Notes under the pieces: model-generated
Databases searched by the model: none
The model's input: the letters and a program-made list of their open reading frames with translations, nothing else
Told to the model about the DNA's origin: nothing
In this document: piece by piece, positions 1-5,917 of the stretch
Numbering within the stretch: position 1 is the first letter of the stretch
How the letters are laid out: every line of letters begins with the position of its first letter
DNA from: an uncultured Pirellulaceae bacterium
Lineage (GTDB): Bacteria; Planctomycetota; Planctomycetia; Pirellulales; Pirellulaceae
Direction: 5' to 3'
Length of the DNA: 6,013 nucleotides
NCBI GenBank assembly: GCA_934278005.1
Contig: CAKQWG010000182.1
Location: forward strand, 1-6,013
Made by a program: the position numbers and the translations under genes

Positions 1-7
1 CTCCGCC

Positions 8-13
8 TATAAT
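8..13 (+). promoter_or_regulatory. Candidate -10 box for the tyrosine autokinase gene
   Basis: A perfect TATAAT lies 67 nt before the kinase start codon. Its -35 partner would fall outside the window, so only half the promoter can be seen. Transcription would start near position 20 and give a leader of about 60 nt. The leader has a G run (15-18) and a C run (around 45-49) that could pair weakly, but no clear attenuator. A single perfect hexamer can occur by chance; its distance from the gene is the main support. Confidence 0.45.
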
Positions 14-80
14 TGGGGATTCGTAGCCCTCTTCGCACGTGAGCCCCCGAGACCACCACACTTTTTAATTACGAGTTCAC

Positions 81-2537
81 ATGTCAGACGCAGTTATGGA
101 TCAACCTCGAATCAACGGTCAGGTTGCCGCCACCTCGCCATCCGAAGTAGCAGCTCCACAAGCTAGCCAGTTCGACATCGTACAAATTCTGTGGCGTTGG
201 AAATGGCTGCCAATTATCGGCTCATTCATTGGAGCCGCGCTCGGTTTTCTGTACTTCTCGCAGAAACCGGCCACCTATCAAGCTTACGCGCTGGTACAGG
301 TGGTAAACAACATGCCCATGCCCACGCGGACCCAGTTCTTTGAACCGGCAGATAAGGGTATTACACGCGCCGATGAATCGATGGTGATTCGCAGCCAAGC
401 TGTGTTGCTGCTGGCCGTGAAGAAGGGGGAACTGAATGCTCAAAAGGGGACCGACTTTGAGGGTCTTCCACCAGACGCGGTGGTTTCCTTGCTCAAAGAC
501 GAAAAGTCACCTCTGGTTATTGAACCGGCTGATAAAGACGATAATACAACGCTTATCCGTATTAGCTACATCGCTCAAAACCGCGAGTTTGCCAGCAAAG
601 TCGTAACGGCGATTGTGGAGGGCTACAACGAATATCTAGAGAAAGAATTTAAAAACGTCGGCGACGAATTGAACCATCTTTTGACGGACGCGCGGGTTGC
701 ATTATCGGAAGATTTCCAGCGCCTGGCCGGCGAGCTGCAACAGTTCCAAAGAGATCATCCTGATGTAGTTTGGCAAGGCGAGGATACATCGGACCACTTT
801 GCGGAAGCATATCGCAAGTTTGAAGAAAAACGCGTGGCCACTCGTCTGGAGCGTGAGATGCTTGAAACGGTTTTTAATCGCGCAAAGGCAGCCATCGATG
901 CGGGCCGCGAACCAGAGCCGATCCTGCTGATGCTCGACACCGTGGGCAACAATTTCAGCACCCAAGAAAGTTGGTATACGCGGCAGGCAAAGCTTCCGGA
1001 TGATCCAGAGTTTGAATACCAGTTGGATCTACTGTCGCACAAGATCGAGGTCGAACGACTCTTCCCGCTGAAAGTTAAAGAGAAAGTGCTGATGGAGAAG
1101 TGGGGCGAAGGGCACCCTTCGGTGTCGGCCATTCGCCAAGAGATCGAACTAACGACTAAACAGATTGAGAAGCAGCGCGAAAGCGAACGTATGCTCGACA
1201 ACGAAATGCGGAGCATCAAAAAAGAGTCGGAAGAGAACAGCGGTAAGGCCCTGTCGATAGCTGAACGACTGACTACGCGTATGACTGCCTTAGCCGAACA
1301 GATCGCCGCATTCAAAGAACAAGAAGAAAACATTAGAATTCTTGGCGAAGAAAGTTTGGACCGCTCCAGAGATATCGGCAACCAATTGACCGAGTTCCGC
1401 ATTAAAAACCAGGAGCTGGATGCGACTCGTGAACTGCTCGGAGGATACTCGGAGAAGATTAAGGACATGGATCTGATGCCCAAGGTTGGGCAGCGGACTT
1501 TAAAGAAGCTCGATATGCCGCCTATGGAGGCACCATTCTATGGCCCGACAGTGCCGAAGTACCTGCTAGGTGGTGCCGCTGTAGGCTTCATTCTACTCTC
1601 TGGCCTGGCTGTTCTTATGGACTTGGCGGACCGCAGCTATCGCAACCCGTCAGAAATCGCTGCCGATTTGAACGTTACCGTGCTGGGGCATATCCCGGTG
1701 ATGGATATTTCCAAGGTCAAAAAGTCGGTCGAGGGAGTCGACCCGTCGGTCTGCTCCATCCACCATAGCAAGGGGCGGACTAGCGAAGCCTATCGCACAA
1801 TCCGCACCGGCCTGTACTTTAGCAATCGCGGCAAAACGCTCAAAGTCATTCAGGTGACCAGCCCTGTCCCCGGCGATGGCAAATCCACGCTGGCCAGTAA
1901 CTTGGCGGTCACTATGGCCCAGTCAGGCCGCCGCGTGCTGCTTATCGATGCCGACTTGCGCCGTCCTCGAGTTGCTAAGATCTTCGGTATCGACAGCGAA
2001 GTGGGCGTAGCCGCCGTGGTCAGTGGCAAGGCTGAAATCGATGACGCTATCATGGCCGGTCCGGTTCCCAACCTGTCGATTCTGCCAGGTGGCAAACGCC
2101 CAAGCAATCCTGCCGAAATCCTCAGCAGCGAACGCTTCAAGAACATGGTCGATATGCTGCGCGATAAGTTCGACCTGATCATAATCGACACGCCACCTCT
2201 GCTGGCCGTAAGCGATCCTGGTGCAGTCGCCGGCATCGTAGACGGCGTGGTGCTGACTATGCGTCTGCGCCGCAACGTGAAACCACTGGCCGCACGAGCC
2301 AAGTCGATTCTAGAAAGCGTCGGAGCCAACCTGCTAGGAGTCGTCATCAACGGCGTCTCCTCCGAAGCGGGCTATGGATACAACTACGACTACAACGATT
2401 ATCGCTATGCGTATAAATACGGCAGCAACTATCGGTCGGGATACGGCTATCGCTACGGCTACGGCAATTACCGCTACGGCTACACCGAGGACAGCGATAC
2501 TGCCGATGTCTCCACGTCACGCAAACAAGATGTCTGA
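81..2537 (+). CDS. Polysaccharide co-polymerase / BY-kinase (Wzc-like tyrosine autokinase)
   Basis: This 818-aa inner-membrane protein is predicted to control exopolysaccharide polymerisation and export and to autophosphorylate on tyrosine. In order it shows: a cytoplasmic N-terminus, TM1 at about residues 42-59, a large periplasmic part rich in charged coiled coil (about 185-275 and 345-460), a proline-rich stretch (480-492), TM2 at about 494-514, and a cytoplasmic kinase. The kinase has the EX2RX2R oligomerisation motif (E569, R572, R575), Walker A SPVPGDGKST (594-603, K601), Walker A' VLLIDADLRRP (619-629) and Walker B FDLIIIDTPP (697-706). The C-terminus is a tyrosine cluster with 16 Tyr between residues 765 and 801. 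Membrane and kinase parts are fused in one chain, as in proteobacterial Wzc and unlike split CapA/CapB. All key motifs look intact. The ATG at 81 has only a weak upstream GAG as ribosome site, but the reading frame and TM1 position fit it. The gene has its own -10 box and terminator, and no other glycan gene is visible here. The family call is firm; the exact polysaccharide is unknown. Confidence 0.95.
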   Translation: MSDAVMDQPRINGQVAATSPSEVAAPQASQFDIVQILWRWKWLPIIGSFIGAALGFLYFSQKPATYQAYALVQVVNNMPMPTRTQFFEPADKGITRADESMVIRSQAVLLLAVKKGELNAQKGTDFEGLPPDAVVSLLKDEKSPLVIEPADKDDNTTLIRISYIAQNREFASKVVTAIVEGYNEYLEKEFKNVGDELNHLLTDARVALSEDFQRLAGELQQFQRDHPDVVWQGEDTSDHFAEAYRKFEEKRVATRLEREMLETVFNRAKAAIDAGREPEPILLMLDTVGNNFSTQESWYTRQAKLPDDPEFEYQLDLLSHKIEVERLFPLKVKEKVLMEKWGEGHPSVSAIRQEIELTTKQIEKQRESERMLDNEMRSIKKESEENSGKALSIAERLTTRMTALAEQIAAFKEQEENIRILGEESLDRSRDIGNQLTEFRIKNQELDATRELLGGYSEKIKDMDLMPKVGQRTLKKLDMPPMEAPFYGPTVPKYLLGGAAVGFILLSGLAVLMDLADRSYRNPSEIAADLNVTVLGHIPVMDISKVKKSVEGVDPSVCSIHHSKGRTSEAYRTIRTGLYFSNRGKTLKVIQVTSPVPGDGKSTLASNLAVTMAQSGRRVLLIDADLRRPRVAKIFGIDSEVGVAAVVSGKAEIDDAIMAGPVPNLSILPGGKRPSNPAEILSSERFKNMVDMLRDKFDLIIIDTPPLLAVSDPGAVAGIVDGVVLTMRLRRNVKPLAARAKSILESVGANLLGVVINGVSSEAGYGYNYDYNDYRYAYKYGSNYRSGYGYRYGYGNYRYGYTEDSDTADVSTSRKQDV

Positions 2538-2567
2538 TACCGGTGGCTAGCAGTTGATTAGCAAACT

Positions 2568-2601
2568 ACGGCGGTGCAATTGATTTGCACCGCCGTTTTT
2601 T
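2568..2601 (+). terminator. Rho-independent terminator of the kinase gene
   Basis: Perfect 12-bp arms, acggcggtgcaa (2568-2579) and ttgcaccgccgt (2585-2596), enclose a 5-nt loop and run into six T residues (2596-2601). The stem begins 30 nt after the kinase stop codon. It closes the kinase as a single-gene unit. Confidence 0.93.
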
Positions 2602-2652
2602 ATTTCGCTGGCGACCAAATTTTAATCGCCGCCGCTTGGGACGTTAGCCCAA

Positions 2653-2739
2653 CTCGATCACTGGATTTTCTAACCCTGCATTCACTAACCAAAGACCGCT
2701 CCTAGAATTTCCGCCGGCTCGCCGCGTGCGCCGAGCGAC
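2653..2739 (+). repeat. Dispersed repeat A, direct copy 1 (87 bp)
   Basis: This copy aligns without gaps to 2940-3026, with 9 mismatches in 87 positions by manual count. Weaker similarity continues about 7 bp to the left. Its right end holds a 20-bp imperfect palindrome (2717-2736, gctcgccgcgtgcgccgagc) with one unpaired position, identical in both copies. The best-conserved part is this palindromic right third, as expected if structure is what is maintained. Confidence 0.88.
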
Positions 2740-2804
2740 GGAAGCGGTGCTGCGGAATGGATGTCGCATCCGATGGAGCCACGCCTGGGTCGCAGCCAGA
2801 CAAA

Positions 2805-2831
2805 GGTTAGAAGATGCGTGGTTGGAAAATC
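2805..2831 (-). repeat. Dispersed repeat A, inverted core fragment (27 bp)
   Basis: Read on the minus strand, this segment matches the core of repeat A (2951-2977 in copy 2) at 24 of 27 positions, from gattttc through gcatcttctaacc. It lies between the two direct copies, so it can pair with either one as a long-range stem. The match to copy 1 (2664-2690) is weaker. The palindromic end of the unit is not recognisable here, so this is a partial or decayed copy. Confidence 0.75.
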
Positions 2832-2939
2832 TCCGCACGCCATGTGCCCGGTGGCGACCGGCTTTCGCGCCGCAGCATCGTGAGCTTCCTTCCTGCCGCC
2901 GCCGGATATGGACTGCGACCGCCCTGGGCGCCAGCACAG

Positions 2940-3026
2940 CTCGATCGCTGGATTTTCTAACCGTGCATCTTCTAACCGAAGACCGCTCCTACGATCTCCG
3001 CCGGCTCGCCGCGTGCGCCGAGCGAC
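2940..3026 (+). repeat. Dispersed repeat A, direct copy 2 (87 bp)
   Basis: This is the second direct copy, 287 bp downstream of copy 1 and of the same length with no indel. It ends in the same 20-bp imperfect palindrome (3004-3023). The palindrome lies about 45 bp beyond the SDR stop codon on the minus strand, so a transcript of that gene would contain it. It could protect the 3' end, but it lacks a following U tract and is not a standard intrinsic terminator. Confidence 0.88.
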
Positions 3027-3067
3027 ACCATCAGCCCGCACCCACCGGCAGTCGGACTCACTAATCC

Positions 3068-4087
3068 CTACAGTTCGTTATTTGCCGCAGCAGCTCTTTG
3101 CGTCAGCGTGGTTAGCACAGACGGAGACCACGCAGATTCGCTCTGATAACCCTTAGCCGCGCTGCGACCAATGCCACCCATCTTCGGCAGCACGTTGGCC
3201 GCCACAGCCAAGATCTCCTGGGTAAGCTGGGGAAACATATTTTGCAGAGCGATCGTAAGATTTAGTGGGCCGTGGATGAACACCTCACCACGTCCCTGTT
3301 GACAAGCTTCGATGATTTGCTCGGCTGCCGCCTCGGCGCTCATTGACATCACCGGAAGCGAATCGCCAATACTGAACAACGCATATTCGCGTCGGTGCTG
3401 AGACTTAAAATTCGCATTGCGTGGGCTGCCGGTTCGCATCATCCCCGGGCAAGCCGTAGTGACAAAAATGTTCTCCTGCTTGAGCTCTGCGCGCATGCCG
3501 TTGGATAGCCCTACCAGTGCGAACTTGCTGGCCGCATACGGCAACATATGCGGGATAGCTCGCTTGCCTCCCAGGGAGGCAATGTTGACGATCCTCCCCC
3601 AGCCTTGACGGCGCATGTGTGGCAAAACCTCGCGAGCTAAGTTCAATGCGCCCCAGCAGTTCGTGCTCATCGAATCCTCAAAGTCCTCCTGCGTGAGCGA
3701 GTCCAGTGGGCCTACGGTAATGATGCCTGCTACATTAAACAGCACGTCGACCCCGCCGAAATGAGCTGCGACGCGATCTATAAACGATTGCACTTGCTCT
3801 CCATCACGCACGTCACAGCTCAACGCAAGCACCTCGGCTCCACGACCACGCAACTCGGCCGCTGCAATGTTGACGGCTGCTTCATCGCGCGCACAAATTG
3901 CCAGCTTAGCACCTGCTTCGGCAAGTTGACGGGCGAGCACTAGACCAAGCCCACGCGAGCCGCCGGTGATTACCACCCTCTTGCCGCGCCAGTCAAAACG
4001 CCGTCCGTGGCGCACGATCAGCCGCGCCGCATGCAAGCCAAGATAGGCTGTCCCAGCCGCGATGGCGATTTTCTTAAGCGAGTTCAT
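3068..4087 (-). CDS. Short-chain dehydrogenase/reductase with N-terminal membrane anchor
   Basis: This 339-aa protein is a classical SDR, an NAD(P)-dependent oxidoreductase of unknown substrate. The Rossmann part shows TGGSRGLG (41-48), CDV (91-93, the usual Asp for adenine contact), NVAG (118-121) in place of the common NNAG, Asn143, Ser171 and the catalytic pair Tyr184/Lys188 in YAASK, then CPG (213-215). The catalytic tetrad is complete. Residues about 5-24 are hydrophobic with flanking Lys and Arg, so the enzyme is probably membrane-attached with its catalytic domain in the cytoplasm. The chain is longer than the usual 250-280 aa because of this anchor and a C-terminal extension (about 270-339) seen in a subset of membrane-linked SDRs. 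The ATG at 4087 is preferred: AGG lies 7 nt upstream and the anchor begins at once. A longer frame would need a TTG at 4225 and adds low-complexity sequence. The gene is transcribed toward the kinase and diverges from the Rho_N gene. Arg45 after the glycine motif and Arg67 hint at NADPH preference; that is inference. Confidence 0.93.
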   Translation of the reverse strand: MNSLKKIAIAAGTAYLGLHAARLIVRHGRRFDWRGKRVVITGGSRGLGLVLARQLAEAGAKLAICARDEAAVNIAAAELRGRGAEVLALSCDVRDGEQVQSFIDRVAAHFGGVDVLFNVAGIITVGPLDSLTQEDFEDSMSTNCWGALNLAREVLPHMRRQGWGRIVNIASLGGKRAIPHMLPYAASKFALVGLSNGMRAELKQENIFVTTACPGMMRTGSPRNANFKSQHRREYALFSIGDSLPVMSMSAEAAAEQIIEACQQGRGEVFIHGPLNLTIALQNMFPQLTQEILAVAANVLPKMGGIGRSAAKGYQSESAWSPSVLTTLTQRAAAANNEL

Positions 4088-4094
4088 AAATTTA

Positions 4095-4097
4095 CCT
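4095..4097 (-). promoter_or_regulatory. Ribosome binding site that fixes the SDR start
   Basis: On the minus strand the sequence before the ATG reads gcAGGtaaattt, placing AGG 7 nt from the start codon at 4087. The other in-frame candidates (an ATG 17 codons upstream and the TTG at 4225) have no comparable Shine-Dalgarno sequence. Confidence 0.6.
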
Positions 4098-4277
4098 GCT
4101 GCAGAATCGTGAAAAAGCAACTTAGTATTGTCGACCATCTGCCAAGTCAGCAAAACCTGCGCCACTTCACTGCTGGATACCCTACTCCGAAAACGAACAC
4201 TGCCCCATCCCTCTGCGGCACGCAACTTGTACTTCAGGCGTCCCGAATTCCGCGGGCCCTCCCGACCATGAGCCGAC

Positions 4278-4297
4278 GTTGCTGCTTGGCCAGCAAC
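4278..4297. other. Perfect 7-bp inverted repeat in the divergent intergenic region
   Basis: The arms gttgctg (4278-4284) and cagcaac (4291-4297) enclose a 6-nt spacer. The repeat lies about 74 bp before the Rho_N gene and about 190 bp before the SDR start, inside the 283-bp region that should hold promoters for both. It could be an operator or a leader hairpin. No T tract follows, so it is not a terminator. I see no -35/-10 pair with good spacing for either gene here. Confidence 0.35.
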
Positions 4298-4370
4298 CCA
4301 GGTTGTCGAGTTAAAGTCCCCGCAAGAGTTTTAGACTTCTAGCCGTAATCCAGATCCCAGGAGACCAATC

Positions 4371-4670
4371 ATGCCGCAGTGGACAGACAAAGACGAACGC
4401 CAATACGACCACATCAAGGAGAGCGCACTGGAACGAGGCAAGGCCGAGGACGACGCTGAAGAAATTGCCGCGCGGACGGTCAACAAGCAGCGTCGGCACG
4501 AAGGCCGAACGCCTAATAAAACCACACAGGGGACCGGCAATCCTAACACCAGCTTGGAGGACAGGACCGTCGACGAGCTGCGCAATATCGCCGGTGAGCT
4601 ATCGATCAGCGGCCGCAGCAAGATGAAGAAAGCGGAATTGATTCAAGCCATCAGAGACAAGCGCTCATAA
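4371..4670 (+). CDS. Small Rho_N-domain protein (DUF7218-like family)
   Basis: This 99-aa, highly charged cytoplasmic protein has two parts. The first (1-60) carries a conserved pattern I recognise from a widespread small-protein family: WTDKDERQYDHIKES, then EEIAARTVNKQRR and EGRTPNKTTQGTGNP. I recall this family as DUF7218, often annotated as a Rho termination factor N-terminal domain protein or plasmid stabilisation protein. The second (about 62-97) is a Rho_N/SAP-like helical segment, LEDRTVDEL followed by GRSKMKKAELIQAIR. Such segments bind nucleic acid in Rho and in SAP/HeH proteins, so nucleic-acid binding is a reasonable inference; the real role is not established. It lacks any Rho ATPase domain and is not Rho itself. 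The start is well supported by AGGAG (4359-4363), 7 nt before the ATG. Length and both motifs appear complete. The gene stands alone, with gene-free stretches on both sides. Confidence 0.9.
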   Translation: MPQWTDKDERQYDHIKESALERGKAEDDAEEIAARTVNKQRRHEGRTPNKTTQGTGNPNTSLEDRTVDELRNIAGELSISGRSKMKKAELIQAIRDKRS

Positions 4671-4757
4671 TTTCTCCATGGAGCGGGTCCGCGTGAGCGT
4701 TTGCAGAAAGCCCAATTTAGCCGAGTGGCACATCTGTTTACCCGGTCTTGATTAGAC

Positions 4758-4784
4758 CGCTCTGCTCGATCATCGATCAGAGCG
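4758..4784. other. 13-bp near-perfect inverted repeat
   Basis: The arms cgctctgctcgat (4758-4770) and atcgatcagagcg (4772-4784) match at 12 of 13 positions around a single central base. It lies about 90 bp after the Rho_N stop. No T run follows, so it is a poor intrinsic terminator. A smaller stem, ggtct/agacc (4744-4748 with 4754-4758), abuts it. The very tight centre suits a dimeric protein-binding site as well as a hairpin. Confidence 0.5.
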
Positions 4785-4863
4785 ACCAAGCATGTTTGCC
4801 CACGGACGATTGCAATACGCGGCAGCGCTGCACTTGATCGCAACTTAATCTACAGCTCCCTCG

Positions 4864-4903
4864 AGCGCCGCGTCGGCTCAATCTTGCAGAGTTTTGCGGC
4901 GCT
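4864..4903. other. 8-bp GC-rich stem with 24-nt loop
   Basis: agcgccgc (4864-4871) can pair with gcggcgct (4896-4903). The loop is long and no T tract follows. It may be a structural element of an RNA made from this gap, or chance in GC-rich DNA. Confidence 0.3.
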
Positions 4904-5100
4904 GTGACTTGGAAAGTATTTAGGACCGATGGTGTTTCAGCTTTGGCTCGCTAGTAACCAGCTGACATGCGACCGTTAGCAACAGAATGCTAGCCTGATT
5001 AGTCAACTGAATCACCCGGCTACGAGTCGCCGGTTAGGAAATTTCAGTGCGGCTCTCGCCACGCGATAGCAGACTTGCGTGACGCACTCATTAAGACCCA

Positions 5101-5125
5101 GAGGTGTGAAAGTAGCGCACACCTC
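5101..5125. other. Perfect 8-bp hairpin upstream of the DUF892 gene
   Basis: gaggtgtg (5101-5108) pairs fully with cacacctc (5118-5125) across a 9-nt loop. It lies about 160 bp before the DUF892 start. If the transcript begins upstream of it, it would be a 5' leader hairpin; otherwise it could be an operator. No T run follows. Confidence 0.4.
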
Positions 5126-5276
5126 CGACACACCGCTCGTGGCGTTGCTCATCGATGCGATGTCAGCCCTCAATAGATTTGCTCGGTGAGTGGCACGCGG
5201 CTTGCTGACGGTTCTGCATCATACTGGAAATCGCAGGCATCGTGCCGCTTCCAATTACACCCGCATGACGAATAGT

Positions 5277-5280
5277 GAGG
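5277..5280 (+). promoter_or_regulatory. Ribosome binding site that fixes the DUF892 start
   Basis: GAGG lies 6 nt before the ATG at 5287. The upstream in-frame GTG at 5275 overlaps this Shine-Dalgarno sequence, so it is better read as part of the ribosome site than as a start codon. Confidence 0.7.
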
Positions 5281-5286
5281 ACCACC

Positions 5287-5778
5287 ATGGCCAAGATGAA
5301 GACTCTAGCCGATGCTTTCCACGACGAACTTCAAGACGTGTACAGTGCTGAGAAACAATTGCTCAAGGCGCTTCCTAAGATGGCGAAAAAGGCCAGCAGC
5401 GAAAAGTTGACCGCTGCATTCGAGAAGCACTTGGAGCAGACCAAGGCACAAGTTGAGCGCGTTGAGAAAGCCTTCGAAGAGACCGGTAAAGCCGCCAAAG
5501 CCAAGACCTGCGAAGCGATGAAGGGCTTGATCACCGAAGCCGAATCGACCATGGGCGAAGACGCCGACCCAGAGGTCATGGACGCGATCTTGATTGCCTT
5601 GGCGCAGAAGGTTGAGCATTACGAGATTGCGACTTACGGCACGCTTTGTACGTGGGCGGACAAGCTCGGATACACCAACGCCAAGCAACTTCTCGGCGAG
5701 AATCTAGACGAAGAAGAGAAGACCGACAAAGCGCTGACTAAGCTTAGCAAGACTGCCAACACGACCGCCATGGCGTAG
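5287..5778 (+). CDS. Ferritin-like DUF892 protein (YciE/YciF family)
   Basis: This 163-aa soluble, all-helical protein matches the YciE/YciF family (DUF892), which adopts a ferritin-like four-helix fold with a dinuclear metal site and is associated with stress in enterobacteria. Recognisable elements in order: [19 protein letters not shown] (7-25, with Glu22), FEKHLEQT (45-52, His48 and Glu50), a linker rich in Lys and Ala, [12 protein letters not shown] (109-120, Glu110, His111, Glu113), and [14 protein letters not shown] (137-150, Glu138 and Glu142). These Glu and His residues sit where the family's metal ligands are expected. The length agrees with YciF at about 166 aa. The start at 5287 is chosen over an in-frame GTG at 5275 on the strength of the GAGG site. 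Iron binding or oxidative protection is family inference; the enzymatic activity is unknown. The gene is flanked by a long gap upstream and a strong hairpin downstream, so it is probably transcribed alone. Confidence 0.93.
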   Translation: MAKMKTLADAFHDELQDVYSAEKQLLKALPKMAKKASSEKLTAAFEKHLEQTKAQVERVEKAFEETGKAAKAKTCEAMKGLITEAESTMGEDADPEVMDAILIALAQKVEHYEIATYGTLCTWADKLGYTNAKQLLGENLDEEEKTDKALTKLSKTANTTAMA

Positions 5779-5816
5779 TCGGCCCGTCCCCCACAAAGTC
5801 AAGTTGTTCGGAAGGT

Positions 5817-5857
5817 AGAGACTGGGCAGGTTCTCCAGCAGAACTTGCGCAGTCTCT
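5817..5857 (+). terminator. Long hairpin, candidate terminator of the DUF892 gene
   Basis: The 18-nt arms 5817-5834 and 5840-5857 (agaacttgcgcagtctct) pair with one G-G mismatch and one G-U pair around the loop ccagc. The stem begins 38 nt after the stop codon. The following ctttgtg has few Ts, so termination may be imperfect or Rho-assisted. An alternative outer stem, cacaaag (5792-5798) with ctttgtg (5856-5862), would compete for the base of the hairpin. Confidence 0.65.
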
Positions 5858-5867
5858 TTGTGTTCCC

Positions 5868-5917
5868 ATAGTCGCCGAACCGCTCCGACGGTTCGCCTAA
5901 TTAAAATCCCGACCGGC
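5868..5917 (+). repeat. Repeat B, direct copy 1 (50 bp)
   Basis: This unit recurs 96 bp downstream at 5964-6013 with 4 mismatches in 50 and no indel. It contains a perfect 7-bp hairpin, cgaaccg (5876-5882) with cggttcg (5889-5895), then an AT-rich linker taattaaaat. It is also the left half of the larger inverted structure at 5869-5935. Confidence 0.85.

Larger units (their letters stand above)
2602..3067. other. Gene-free, repeat-filled intergenic region
   Basis: The kinase terminator and the tail of the convergent SDR gene bound this stretch of about 466 bp. Open frames exist on both strands, but they read through the repeat copies. Their translations are rich in Arg, Ala, Cys and His, have no ribosome site I can defend, and look non-coding. 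The minus-strand translations of the two direct repeats resemble each other (LENPVIEL against LENPAIEL) only because the DNA is duplicated. A small hairpin, ttggg/cccaa (2636-2640 with 2648-2652), sits just before the first repeat. No clear terminator for the SDR gene is visible on the minus strand, so its transcript may run into these repeats. Confidence 0.7.
4671..5286. other. 616-bp gene-free region with scattered hairpins
   Basis: I find no credible protein gene here. Open frames are very short (for example 18 codons from 4792 and 16 from 4929) and a 66-codon minus-strand frame overlaps the Rho_N gene end without family resemblance. No tRNA or rRNA is recognisable. The region does contain three inverted repeats, listed separately, and two short perfect palindromes: ctccatggag (4674-4683) and gcagcgctgc (4822-4831). 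It must hold the promoter of the DUF892 gene near its right end, but I cannot place one with confidence. A non-coding RNA or a decayed gene is possible. Confidence 0.6.

Noticed and set aside
755..1483. Long minus-strand open frame (242 codons) opposite the kinase
   Set aside because: It is the antisense shadow of the coiled-coil coding region; its translation is dominated by Ser and Arg, has no family resemblance, and the plus-strand kinase is unambiguous.
1850..2350. Minus-strand open frame (166 codons) opposite the kinase domain
   Set aside because: It overlaps the Walker A, A' and B coding sequence of the real gene and its translation is low-complexity Ser/Arg/Ala.
2644..3064. Three overlapping open frames (97, 118 and 112 codons) in the repeat region
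   Set aside because: They exist on both strands through the same repeat DNA, share similarity only where the repeats are duplicated, and lack ribosome sites and recognisable domains. They are probably artefacts of GC-rich repeats.
4088..4225. Extended N-terminus of the SDR from a TTG codon
   Set aside because: It needs a rare start with no Shine-Dalgarno sequence and adds 46 unstructured residues before a good ATG with AGG and a membrane anchor.
4792..4979. Tiny plus-strand frames (18 codons at 4792, 16 codons at 4929)
   Set aside because: They are too short and have no defining composition; only the second has a purine-rich stretch upstream, and its spacing is poor.
4900..5100. tRNA gene in the gap before DUF892
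   Set aside because: I found no T-loop signature ggttcgaatcc-like sequence and no acceptor stem that closes at tRNA length; the ccggc/gccgg stem near 5016-5033 is isolated.
5275..5286. GTG start for the DUF892 protein
   Set aside because: The GTG lies inside the GTGAGG ribosome site of the ATG at 5287, and the family's conserved region begins after that ATG.
2940..5917. Common origin of repeat families A and B
   Set aside because: Both contain ccgaa, ccgctcc and a terminal tcgcc in the same order, but the spacings differ and the shared words are short and GC-rich, so chance cannot be excluded by eye.
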